A stretch of DNA of 64,000 nt from Janthinobacterium rivuli (GTDB lineage Bacteria > Pseudomonadota > Gammaproteobacteria > Burkholderiales > Burkholderiaceae_D): positions 5,952,001 through 6,016,000 of the forward strand of contig NZ_CP121464.1 in NCBI RefSeq assembly GCF_029690045.1, given 5' to 3'. This document shows positions 30,635 through 38,812 of the stretch, piece after piece. Numbering within the stretch: position 1 is the stretch's first letter; each line of letters opens with the position of its first letter. The notes beneath the pieces are model-generated. The model ran no database searches and was not told the origin of the DNA. It saw only the letters and a list, made by a program, of their open reading frames with translations. A program made the translations under genes and the position numbers.

Positions 30635-30664
30635 TATCTTAACATAAAGATAGAAATCTATCTT
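30635..30664. promoter_or_regulatory. Probable MarR operator, three alternating half-sites
   Basis: TATCTT (30635-30640), AAGATA (30647-30652) and TATCTT (30659-30664) are evenly spaced with starts 12 bases apart, giving two overlapping inverted repeats that share the central half-site; the second extends to AAGATAG / CTATCTT. It lies 25 bases before the MarR start and 68 bases before the transporter start. A further small repeat GTCAT / ATGAC is at 30609-30623. Confidence 0.7.
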
Positions 30665-30688
30665 GAGGTCGAGATAAATGGATGCCCG

Positions 30689-31210
30689 ATGACAACTACC
30701 CCGCAAGAACACACGCGCGCGCAATTTGCCGCCGCACAATGGCAACGCGAGCTGCCGCAGATGGATACGCGCGCCATGCAGCTGGTGGGCCAATTGGGCA
30801 CGGTGGCGCAGCTGATGGCACGCGACTGGCTCAACCCGCTGTTCGCCGAACACGGCTTGCAACCGGGCGAATTCGACGTGCTGGCGACCTTGCGCCGCTC
30901 GGGCGCGCCCTACAGCTTGACGCCGACGGCCCTGTACGAAGCGGCCATGCTGTCCTCGGGCGGCATGACCAACCGCATCGACCGCCTGGAAGCGGCCGGC
31001 TGGATCGAACGCCAGAAGCACCCGACGGACCGGCGCGGCGTGCTGGTGGCCCTGACGCAAAAGGGGTTGGAACTGATAGAAAAGCTGGTGCTGCTGCACG
31101 TGGAGAACGAGCGCGCCATGCTCTCGGCTTTGAACTCGGAGGAGCAGCGCCAGCTCGACCAGTTGCTGGCCAAGCTGCTGCACGGCATGGCGCAGGCGAA
31201 GAAAATTTAG
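30689..31210 (+). CDS. MarR family transcriptional regulator
   Basis: Winged-helix regulator of 173 residues. The recognition helix region LYEAAMLSSGGMTNRIDRLEAAGWIER and the wing HPTDRRGVLVALTQKG (about residues 85-130) are characteristic. It is divergent from a CynX-type transporter across a 121-base gap that holds a triple half-site operator, so it probably represses both genes and responds to a small ligand. Its last four bases overlap the next gene, which runs the opposite way. There is no clear Shine-Dalgarno sequence at this ATG. Confidence 0.9.
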   Translation: MTTTPQEHTRAQFAAAQWQRELPQMDTRAMQLVGQLGTVAQLMARDWLNPLFAEHGLQPGEFDVLATLRRSGAPYSLTPTALYEAAMLSSGGMTNRIDRLEAAGWIERQKHPTDRRGVLVALTQKGLELIEKLVLLHVENERAMLSALNSEEQRQLDQLLAKLLHGMAQAKKI

Positions 31211-31812
31211 GAAAGCAGGTGCGCCAGCTCGCGCAGCGCCGCATTGCCGCGCCGGGCCAGGCGCTGCAGTTCGGCAGGGTCGCGGCTGTCGTACAGGGCC
31301 TGGACATGGCCCACGCTGGCCGCGCGCAAGTCAATATCGCTGTCGCGGTCGGGAAGCTGGGCGTCGGCCACGTGCCCCTCGACCAGGGTCAGATAGTAAT
31401 GGCGGGGCTTGCCGCGCAAGTTGGCGGCAAACTGCAGCACCAGGCCATTCTCAAACAGCAAGGCGCCGCTGCGTCCGCCCTGTTCCAGCAGCACGCGAAA
31501 CGCCGGCAAGGGCTGCCGCGCCGCGCGCAGGAAACCGGCCAGGTGCACCTGATAGCCGAGGTCCAGGCCATTCGCGCCCAGCTGGCCGCGCTGCAGATAC
31601 GCCTTGAACGACGCCTGCACAGACCGCTTGCCCCTGCGGAACAGGCGCTCGTCCTCGTACAGGCACAGCTGGCCGCCGTCGCTGATGGCGTCGAAGCCCC
31701 ACGCCACCAGTTCCTGCGCCTCGAAGGAGGCCAGGCCGACGGCTTGCGGGTCGCGCAAGCAGCCATGGTCGAGCCAGGATTGCAGCAGGTCGTGAATATC
31801 GAGAATGGGCAT
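31207..31812 (-). CDS. Hypothetical protein
   Basis: Soluble protein of 201 residues, not recognised. It begins with ILDIHDLLQSWLDHG and has YEDERLFRRGKRS in the middle. No signal peptide, membrane segment or known motif was seen. It converges with the MarR gene (four-base overlap) and is divergent from thiL. Confidence 0.6.
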   Translation of the reverse strand: MPILDIHDLLQSWLDHGCLRDPQAVGLASFEAQELVAWGFDAISDGGQLCLYEDERLFRRGKRSVQASFKAYLQRGQLGANGLDLGYQVHLAGFLRAARQPLPAFRVLLEQGGRSGALLFENGLVLQFAANLRGKPRHYYLTLVEGHVADAQLPDRDSDIDLRAASVGHVQALYDSRDPAELQRLARRGNAALRELAHLLS

Positions 31813-31901
31813 GGCAGGTTGCTCGGCAGTGGAAAAGACCCGTATTGTAGGCCAGCCTATAATAGCCGGGCCACACCCTCATTCAACGAACTGACCACGC
31901 C

Positions 31902-32882
31902 ATGGCCCCACACGACGCGCTTTCCGAATTCGACCTGATCAAACACTATTTCGTGCGCCAGCGCCCCGGCCGCGCCACCCTGGGCATCGGCGACGATTGC
32001 GCGCTGATGACGCCCGGCGCCGGCAAGCAGATCGCCATCTCGTCGGACATGCTGGTCGAGAGCCGGCACTTCTTTGCCGGCGCCGACGCCCGCATGCTCG
32101 GTCACAAAAGCCTGGCCGTGAATTTGTCCGACCTGGCCGCCATGGGTGCGCGCCCCGTGGCATTCACCTTGGCCCTGGCGCTGCCGCAGGCGGAGCGCGC
32201 CTGGCTGGCTGGCTTTGCCGACGGCCTGTTTGCGCTGGCCGACGCGTTTAATTGCGAACTCATCGGCGGCGACACCACCAAGGGTCCTTTGAATATCTGC
32301 ATCACCGTGTTCGGTGAACTGGCGCCGGGCCAGGCCCTGCGCCGCGGCGCGGCCGTGGTGGGCGACGATATCTGGGTCAGCGGCACCCTGGGCGACGCGC
32401 GACTGGCGCTGGCTGGCTACCGCATGGAACAGGAGCTGGCGCCAGCCGACCTGGCCACTGTTGGCGCGCGCATGCACATGCCGACGCCGCGCGTGGCGCT
32501 CGGCTGCGCGCTGGCCGAAGCGGGCCTCGCGCATGCGGCCATCGACATTTCGGACGGCCTGGTGGGAGATTTGGGCCACATATTAAAAGCGTCGCAAGTA
32601 GGCGCCACCGTCGACGTCGACGCCCTGCCCGCCGGCCCCGTGCTGGCGCGGCAAGACATGCAACTGCGCCGCCGCTACACGGCCGCCGGCGGCGACGATT
32701 ATGAATTGTGCTTCACGGCGCCCGCCACGTCGCGCGACGCCATCGCCGCGCTGGCGGCCAGCTGCGCCACACCAGTCACGCGCGTGGGCAGCATCGAGGC
32801 GCATGCGGGCCTGCGGCTGGTGGATGCAAAGGGGCAGCCGCTGGATCTGGCCTTGAGCTCTTTCGACCACTTCAGCGATTGA
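31902..32882 (+). CDS. thiL: Thiamine-monophosphate kinase
   Basis: Phosphorylates thiamine monophosphate to the active cofactor thiamine diphosphate, using ATP. The 326 residues match the family. Motifs are LSEFDLI, GIGDDCA, DMLVESRHF, NLSDLAAMGA, GGDTTKG and, near the C-terminus, GGDDYELCFT. No other thiamine genes are nearby. TATAAT at 31858-31863 may be its -10 box. It converges with the EAL gene with one base between them. Confidence 0.95.
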   Translation: MAPHDALSEFDLIKHYFVRQRPGRATLGIGDDCALMTPGAGKQIAISSDMLVESRHFFAGADARMLGHKSLAVNLSDLAAMGARPVAFTLALALPQAERAWLAGFADGLFALADAFNCELIGGDTTKGPLNICITVFGELAPGQALRRGAAVVGDDIWVSGTLGDARLALAGYRMEQELAPADLATVGARMHMPTPRVALGCALAEAGLAHAAIDISDGLVGDLGHILKASQVGATVDVDALPAGPVLARQDMQLRRRYTAAGGDDYELCFTAPATSRDAIAALAASCATPVTRVGSIEAHAGLRLVDAKGQPLDLALSSFDHFSD

Positions 32883-32883
32883 G

Positions 32884-35460
32884 CTAACGCACCGCCACCC
32901 GCGCCAGCCCCGGCTGGTTCACCATCCAGTAGTGTTGAAAAGCCAGGCGGATGTTGTCGCGCAGCTGGGTGTCGTCCCACGGTTTCGTATAAAAACGATA
33001 GATGGCGCCGCGGTTGATCGAGTCGAGCACGGCTTCGAGACCCGTGTAGCCGGACAGGATGATGCGGATGGTTTCCGGGTACAGCTCTTTTACTTTACTG
33101 AGAAATTCCGTGCCGCTCATGCTCGGCATGCGCTGGTCGCAGACGATCACGTGGACCCGGTGCAGGGCCAGCATTTCAAAGCCTTCGGCCGGCGTGCTGG
33201 CCGTGAGGATCTGGTAACCCTCGGGACGGAACAGGCGGTGCAATGACGACAGCACGTTGACGTCGTCGTCGACGATGAGCAGCGTTTGCGCCGGCTGCGC
33301 GGCCGGGTCGTGGCCGGGCGGCAGGCCGGCGCCGGCGACGATCATCTGTCCCAGTTCCAGCGCCGGCAGGGCGCGGCTGAAATAGAAACCCTGGATTTCG
33401 TCGCAGCGGTTGCGCCGCAGGTATTCGAGCTGCGGACGCGATTCCACGCCCTCGGCCACGACGCTCAGTTTCAGGCTGTGCGCCATGCTGACGATGGCCA
33501 GCGCGATGGCCGCATCGTTCGGATTGCTGGTGATGTTGCGCACGAAGGCGATGTCGATTTTCAGCTTGTCGATGGGGAAGCGCTGCAGATACGCGAGGCT
33601 CGAATAACCGGTGCCGAAATCGTCAATGGCCACCTTCACGCCGATTTTTTTCAGTTTGCCCAGCACGACGATGGTGCGCTCGGCGTTCGACATCAGCGCC
33701 GTTTCCGTCAGTTCCAGTTCCAGCAATTCCGGCGCTACATTGTGCTGCGCCAGCGCGCGCGTCACCTCGCCTTCCAGGTCGCCTTCGGCAAACTGGCGGC
33801 TCGACACATTCACGGCCACGTGCACGGGTCCCACTTCGCTGTCGCGCCACTCGGCGATCTGGCGGCAGGCGGCCTGGATCACCCAGGCGCCCACGCGCAC
33901 GATCAGCCCCGTGTCTTCCAGCACCGGCACGAATTCGGCCGGCGCCACCAGGCCGTAGCCGGGACGGCGCCAGCGCAGCAGCGCTTCGACGCCGCTGATG
34001 CGGCCCGTGCGCAAATCCACCTTCGGTTGATAGTAGAGGATGAACTGCTCGTGTTCGAGCGCATGGCGCAGCGCCAGTTCCAGGTCCAGGCGCGCCAGCA
34101 CCTGCACGTTCATGCCGGCCGTGAAAAAGCGGTAGCCGTCGCGTCCCGCCTGCTTGGCGCCGCCCATGGCCGTATTCGCGTATTTGATCAGGGTTTCCGG
34201 GTCGGTGGCGTCGTCCGGATACATGGCGATGCCGATGCTGGCCGTCAGGGTGGCCGGATGGCCGCGCAAATCGAATGGCGCGCGCAAGGCTTCGCGCACC
34301 TGGTTGGCCACGGCCACGGCTTCCTGCTGGTTGCGGCTCATGGTGAGTATCAACGCGAATTCGTCGTTGCCCAATCGCCCCACCGTGTCGCGCAGGCGCA
34401 CGCATTCGACCAGGCGGTTGCTGAACTGGCGCAGCAATTCGTCGCCCAGCGCCGCCCCCAGGGTGTCGTTGATGCTTTTAAAACGGTCGAGCGCGATGAA
34501 CAGCACCACGATGCGCCAGCTTTTCTCTTGCGCCAGTTCGACGGCCTGGGCCAGGGTCTGGTAAAACAGGCTGCGGTTCGGCAGCCCCGTCAAGCCATCG
34601 TAATGGGCCAGGTGCTTGAGGCGCTCCTGCGCCTGACGCCGCTCGCTGATGTCGCGCGCCACGGCGATCAGCAGCAGGCCGCCCGTGCCCTGCCCTCCCC
34701 CCACGGGCGCCTGCGCATACCAGTGCCAGCCCAGCTCCACGGGGATCAGGCTCAGGTCGCGCCGCACCAGTTCGCATTCCGTCACTTCCGTGGCCAGGTG
34801 GGCCGGGCCGCCGGGCATCGCGGCCAGCGGCGGGGCCGGCGGCGACGGCAGCAAGGTGCCAGGGGCCAGCGCCAGCAGTTCGGTGCGCGCATAGCCGAGC
34901 AGGCGGCACGCGCCATCGTTGACGTCGACCAGGGTCATGCCCACCACGTCGACGAGGAAGATGGCGTCGGTGGTGGCGTCCATGGCGCCGCGAAAGCGCT
35001 GCAGTTCCGCCGTGCGCTGGCCTACCGTGCGTTCGAGCAGGGTGTTGTAGTGGCGCGCGGCGCGGTGCAGCAGCCGCACTTCGAGCATGTTGCGGATGCG
35101 CGTGAGCACCTCGAGCGCATCGAACGGTTTACTGATGAAGTCGCGCGCGCCCGCTTCCAGCGCCGCCAGCTTGGCGTCCGGGTCGGCGGCGATCACCAGC
35201 ACGGGCAAATAGCCTTCCAGTTCCAGCGGGCGCAAGGTATCCATCACCTCGTAGCCGCTCATGCCCGGCATCACCAGGTCGAGGATGATCAGGTCGAACT
35301 GGTGGCGCTGGTGCAGGCCGGCCACGGCGTGCGCGTCGAGGGTGCTGGTGATGGCCGTGTAGCCGCCGCTGTGCAGCAAATGCTCGAGCAGGCGCAGATT
35401 GACTTCCTGGTCGTCGACGATGAGAATTTTCGCCGCATAGATATCGGCCTGGCTGATCAT
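32884..35460 (-). CDS. REC-PAS-GGDEF(degenerate)-EAL-REC cyclic-di-GMP phosphodiesterase
   Basis: Protein of 858 residues. An N-terminal receiver (about 10-130; LIILDLVMPGMSG) is followed by a PAS region (about 155-280), a GGDEF-like domain with RLGNDEFALIL (GNDEF instead of GGDEF, so probably no cyclase activity), an intact EAL domain (GVEALLRWRRP, DDFGTGYSSLAYLQ) and a second receiver at the C-terminus (VIVCDQRMPSMSG). It should degrade cyclic-di-GMP under control of two receivers. It overlaps the upstream hybrid kinase by four bases and is the last gene of the yfiR-like operon. Confidence 0.92.
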   Translation of the reverse strand: MISQADIYAAKILIVDDQEVNLRLLEHLLHSGGYTAITSTLDAHAVAGLHQRHQFDLIILDLVMPGMSGYEVMDTLRPLELEGYLPVLVIAADPDAKLAALEAGARDFISKPFDALEVLTRIRNMLEVRLLHRAARHYNTLLERTVGQRTAELQRFRGAMDATTDAIFLVDVVGMTLVDVNDGACRLLGYARTELLALAPGTLLPSPPAPPLAAMPGGPAHLATEVTECELVRRDLSLIPVELGWHWYAQAPVGGGQGTGGLLLIAVARDISERRQAQERLKHLAHYDGLTGLPNRSLFYQTLAQAVELAQEKSWRIVVLFIALDRFKSINDTLGAALGDELLRQFSNRLVECVRLRDTVGRLGNDEFALILTMSRNQQEAVAVANQVREALRAPFDLRGHPATLTASIGIAMYPDDATDPETLIKYANTAMGGAKQAGRDGYRFFTAGMNVQVLARLDLELALRHALEHEQFILYYQPKVDLRTGRISGVEALLRWRRPGYGLVAPAEFVPVLEDTGLIVRVGAWVIQAACRQIAEWRDSEVGPVHVAVNVSSRQFAEGDLEGEVTRALAQHNVAPELLELELTETALMSNAERTIVVLGKLKKIGVKVAIDDFGTGYSSLAYLQRFPIDKLKIDIAFVRNITSNPNDAAIALAIVSMAHSLKLSVVAEGVESRPQLEYLRRNRCDEIQGFYFSRALPALELGQMIVAGAGLPPGHDPAAQPAQTLLIVDDDVNVLSSLHRLFRPEGYQILTASTPAEGFEMLALHRVHVIVCDQRMPSMSGTEFLSKVKELYPETIRIILSGYTGLEAVLDSINRGAIYRFYTKPWDDTQLRDNIRLAFQHYWMVNQPGLARVAVR

Positions 35461-37487
35461 GGCGCGCCGGTTCCCTTCTGCCGGCGCTGCTGCGCCACGT
35501 AGGCCAGGGTGCTGTTGATCGCCTCGGTAAATTCATCGAGGTTGATCGGCTTGGTCAGATAGCGGTAGAAGCCCAGCGCCAGGCTGCGCTCGACGTCGCC
35601 CGGCATGGCGTTGGCCGTCAGGGCGATGACGGGAATGTGCGCCGTGCGCGGATCGGCACGCAGCAGTTTCAGCGCGTCCGTGCCATTCACGTGCGGCAGG
35701 TTGATGTCCATCAGGATCAGCTGCGGCAAATGTGTACGCGCCATTTCCACGCCCAGGCGACCATCCGTGGCCGTCAGCAGCTGCAATTGCGGGCAGTAGC
35801 GCACGATTTCCTCGACCAGGGTCAAGTTGGCGGGATTGTCTTCCACGTACAGCAAGGTCACGGGCGCGCTGTGCTCGAGCAGCGCGCCGGCCAGGTCCGG
35901 CCGCGGCAAGGCCAGCGTGGCGGGTGCGGGCAAGGCATCGACCACGCGCAGCTCGATCCAGAAGGTGCTGCCCTCGCCGGGCGCGCTGGAAACGCCGATG
36001 CTGCCATCCATCAGCTCCACCAGGCGCTTGGTGACCACCAGGCCGATGCCGCTGCCTTCTTCCGTGCCGCCTTCCTGCCCCAGCCGGTTGAAGGGCTGGA
36101 ACAGCAGCGCCACCTGTTCGCCGTCGAGGCCCACGCCCGTGTCGCGCACGCTGATGCGCACCCGCCCGCCCGCTTGCGGCACGCAATCGATGGCCACCTG
36201 CCCCCGCTCGCGGTTGTACTTGAGCGCATTCGACAGCAGGTTCAACAGGATTTGCTTGAGGCGCGTGCGGTCGGCCAGTACGTTCAGGGGGCAGGCATCG
36301 GGGAAGGCCATGCCGATGCCGCGCTGGCTGGCCAGCGGCGCGATCATGTCGCGGCATTCCTGCAAGATGGCGTCCAGGCCCACGGGTTCCAGCGACAGGC
36401 TGACGGTGCCCGATTCCACCTTGGCCAGGTCGAGGATTTCATTGATCAATGTCAACAAATGGCGCCCCGATTTCAGGATATGCCCGGCGAACTCCTTCTT
36501 TTGCTCCAGGGTCGACGGCAGGCGGTCGGAACTGAGGATTTGCGCGAAGCCCAGGATGGCGTTGAGCGGCGTGCGCAATTCATGGCTCATCGAGGACAAG
36601 AAGGCCGACTTGGCATAGTTGGCGCTGCGCGCCTCTTCCATTGCCATGGCCAGTTCGCCATTCGTCATTTCCAGCTGCACCGTGCGCTCGTGCACGCGCA
36701 CTTCCAGCTCCTGGTTCAGGCGCATGACTTCCTGCTGCGCCTGGGTGCGCTGCTCGCCTTCGCGCGCCAGTTCGCCGTTCGAGCGCTCCAGCGCCTGCGT
36801 GCGCAGCTCGATCTCGGCCAGCATCTTGTTGAAGGAATCGACCAGTTGCGCCACTTCGTCGACGCTGAGCTTGCGCGCGCGGCGCGAATAGTCGCCCGTT
36901 TCAATCACTTCGCGCGCCACGTCGGCGATATCGAGGATCGGTTGCGTGATGACGAAATCAAGCCGGCGCAGCAGCAGCAAGGCCACCAGCAGCGCCAGTA
37001 CCGTCACGCCCAGGGCGATGGCCAGGTAGTCGGCCGTGCGGCCGGCCAGCTCGTAGTCGGCGCGCAAATACACGGTGCCCAGCAGTTCGCCATTGTCGAC
37101 GATGGGCTTGAACAGCTCCACCGAACTGCCGGCGATGTTTTCGCCTTCCTTGCCCACCTTCGCCGGCAGCTCGCCCACACGCTCATTCGCGCGGTAGCTG
37201 GCGAACAGGCTGCCATCGGCCTTGTACAGGGCGCCGGCCGTCACGCGCGGGCGGATGCGCATCAGGTTGAGGTTTTCCAGCGCCAGACGCTCGTCGTCGA
37301 AGGCCAGCGCGGCCGAACTCATGTGCCCCAGCAGCTCGGCCTGGGTACTGATGTCGGCCACCAGGTTGCGGTGGTAGGCGCGCAAGTCATAGACGACGAT
37401 GGTGCCCAGCGAAATGACGAGGGCCACCAGGGTCGTCAGCAAGACCACCGACATCAGCTTGTGGCGGATGGAACGCAGTCTGATCAT
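35457..37487 (-). CDS. Membrane hybrid sensor histidine kinase (HAMP-HisKA-HATPase-REC)
   Basis: Protein of 676 residues. Two N-terminal membrane helices (about 10-35 and 150-172) enclose a periplasmic sensor domain. A HAMP linker, a coiled-coil stretch, SMSHELRTPLNAILGF (phospho-His), the ATPase domain (NLLSNALKYN, GSGIGLVVTKRL) and a C-terminal receiver (LILMDINLPHVNG) follow. GGAGGCGCC precedes the ATG, which begins directly after the stop of the yfiR-like gene. It probably senses the YfiR-like protein or the envelope and signals to the downstream phosphodiesterase. Confidence 0.93.
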   Translation of the reverse strand: MIRLRSIRHKLMSVVLLTTLVALVISLGTIVVYDLRAYHRNLVADISTQAELLGHMSSAALAFDDERLALENLNLMRIRPRVTAGALYKADGSLFASYRANERVGELPAKVGKEGENIAGSSVELFKPIVDNGELLGTVYLRADYELAGRTADYLAIALGVTVLALLVALLLLRRLDFVITQPILDIADVAREVIETGDYSRRARKLSVDEVAQLVDSFNKMLAEIELRTQALERSNGELAREGEQRTQAQQEVMRLNQELEVRVHERTVQLEMTNGELAMAMEEARSANYAKSAFLSSMSHELRTPLNAILGFAQILSSDRLPSTLEQKKEFAGHILKSGRHLLTLINEILDLAKVESGTVSLSLEPVGLDAILQECRDMIAPLASQRGIGMAFPDACPLNVLADRTRLKQILLNLLSNALKYNRERGQVAIDCVPQAGGRVRISVRDTGVGLDGEQVALLFQPFNRLGQEGGTEEGSGIGLVVTKRLVELMDGSIGVSSAPGEGSTFWIELRVVDALPAPATLALPRPDLAGALLEHSAPVTLLYVEDNPANLTLVEEIVRYCPQLQLLTATDGRLGVEMARTHLPQLILMDINLPHVNGTDALKLLRADPRTAHIPVIALTANAMPGDVERSLALGFYRYLTKPINLDEFTEAINSTLAYVAQQRRQKGTGAP

Positions 37488-38105
37488 CTAGGCGCCTCCC
37501 GTCTGCACGCGGTAGGCGGCCAGCAGCATGCGCGCGCTGATGCGGATATGCGCCTGCGCCACGGGTTTCAAGGCCACGTCGAAGCGGACCTTGTCTTCGG
37601 CCATTACAAAATTGATCATGCTGCCCATCGCGTAGACCTCATCCGAATCGGACACCGTCAACAACGCCAGGCCACGGCTGGCGGCCAGCATCTCCTGCAG
37701 CGCCGGTTTCTCCAGCGCGCCCAGGTACAGCACGTGCAGCCCGGCCAGCGTTTCGCCACGGCGCACTTTTTTCACCTGCACGGCGCGGCCGTTGACGCTA
37801 TGCCCGGCCACGCTCTGTTCGAGCTGCTCGGCCAGCGCATCGGCGCCCGCCACGCCGATCACCAGCGGAGATTCGGGCCGGGCAAAGCTGCCGTCGGGCC
37901 ATTCGACAAAGCCGGCAAACTTGTACAGATACGCGGCCTTGACCTGGCGTTCCAGCTCCCCCGGCACCTGTGCCCGCGCATCGGCGCACAGCACGCCAAG
38001 AAGCAGCAATAACCAGCCCAAGCGGAGAGAGCGGCGGCCAGCGCCGCGCGCGGGGCGGCGCAGGGGGCCAGGATGACGCCACCAGGTCCAGTTCAGAATT
38101 ACCAT
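37488..38105 (-). CDS. YfiR family periplasmic protein (DUF4154)
   Basis: Protein of 205 residues with a signal sequence ending near ADARAQ. The core has QVKAAYLYKFAGFVEWP, VIGVAGADALAEQL, VKKVRRGETLAGLHVLYLG and TVSDSDEVYAMGSMINFVM, the YfiR/DUF4154 pattern. In Pseudomonas YfiR is a periplasmic repressor of a membrane diguanylate cyclase. Here the downstream partners are a hybrid kinase and an EAL protein. ATG 38105 is the likely start; the frame is open further upstream but reads as non-coding. It is divergent from pncC. Confidence 0.85.
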   Translation of the reverse strand: MVILNWTWWRHPGPLRRPARGAGRRSLRLGWLLLLLGVLCADARAQVPGELERQVKAAYLYKFAGFVEWPDGSFARPESPLVIGVAGADALAEQLEQSVAGHSVNGRAVQVKKVRRGETLAGLHVLYLGALEKPALQEMLAASRGLALLTVSDSDEVYAMGSMINFVMAEDKVRFDVALKPVAQAHIRISARMLLAAYRVQTGGA

Positions 38106-38329
38106 GACAACCGAGTAAAGATATTGCAATCCGAAGGCGCGGCACCATGCCGCTTGCCTGTTCGAGCGATGCGCACCTGGGTGGCGCAGCGACAGAGCGC
38201 CTGCCGGCCCGAAGTGGTAGCAAATGTATAAAAGAGTGTACGCATTTTCGCTGTGACCGGGGAAAGTTTCTTTTACCGTTGACCATGCTACAGTCTTGCC
38301 ACCATTTTCACCGCATGCAGGAGTCATCC

Positions 38330-38812
38330 ATGAGCAACGAACTCGCCTCTCTCTCCACCGCCGTCGGCCTGGCCTTGCAGGCGAAGGGCTGGCTGCTGGC
38401 CACGGCGGAATCGTGCACGGGCGGCGGCGTGGCGCAAGCCGTCACGGATATTTCAGGCTCGAGCGCCTGGTTCGAACGGGGCTTCGTCACCTATTCCAAC
38501 GGGGCCAAGAGCGGCATGCTGGGCGTGCCCGCCGCGCTGATCGCCGCACACGGCGCCGTCAGCGAGGAAGTGGCCGCTGCCATGGCGCAAGGCACCCTGG
38601 CCCACAGCGAAGCCCAGGTGGCCGTCTCGACCACGGGCATCGCCGGCCCCACGGGCGGCGTACCGGGCAAGCCCGTCGGCACCGTCTGTTTCGGCTGGGC
38701 CATGGACGGGCGCGTGCAGACGCAGCGGCTGGTGTTTGCGGGCGACCGGCAAGCCGTGCGCGAGCAGGCCGTGGCGCACGCCTTGCGCGAACTGCTGCGC
38801 TTTATCCAGTAG
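38330..38812 (+). CDS. pncC: Nicotinamide-nucleotide amidohydrolase (CinA C-terminal type)
   Basis: Deamidates NMN to nicotinate mononucleotide in the pyridine nucleotide cycle. The 160 residues match stand-alone PncC. Key blocks are TAESCTGGGVAQAVTDISGS, VTYSNGAKSGMLGV and STTGIAGPTGG. ATG 38330 follows GCAGGAGTC. A longer upstream frame is not coding. The 3' end overlaps the convergent TPR-GGDEF gene by 11 bases. Confidence 0.93.
   Translation: MSNELASLSTAVGLALQAKGWLLATAESCTGGGVAQAVTDISGSSAWFERGFVTYSNGAKSGMLGVPAALIAAHGAVSEEVAAAMAQGTLAHSEAQVAVSTTGIAGPTGGVPGKPVGTVCFGWAMDGRVQTQRLVFAGDRQAVREQAVAHALRELLRFIQ

Noticed and set aside
33286..38012. Long plus-strand open frames of 738 and 791 residues
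   Set aside because: They run antisense to the EAL protein, hybrid kinase and YfiR-like genes, and have the same low-information His/Gln/Arg-rich composition.
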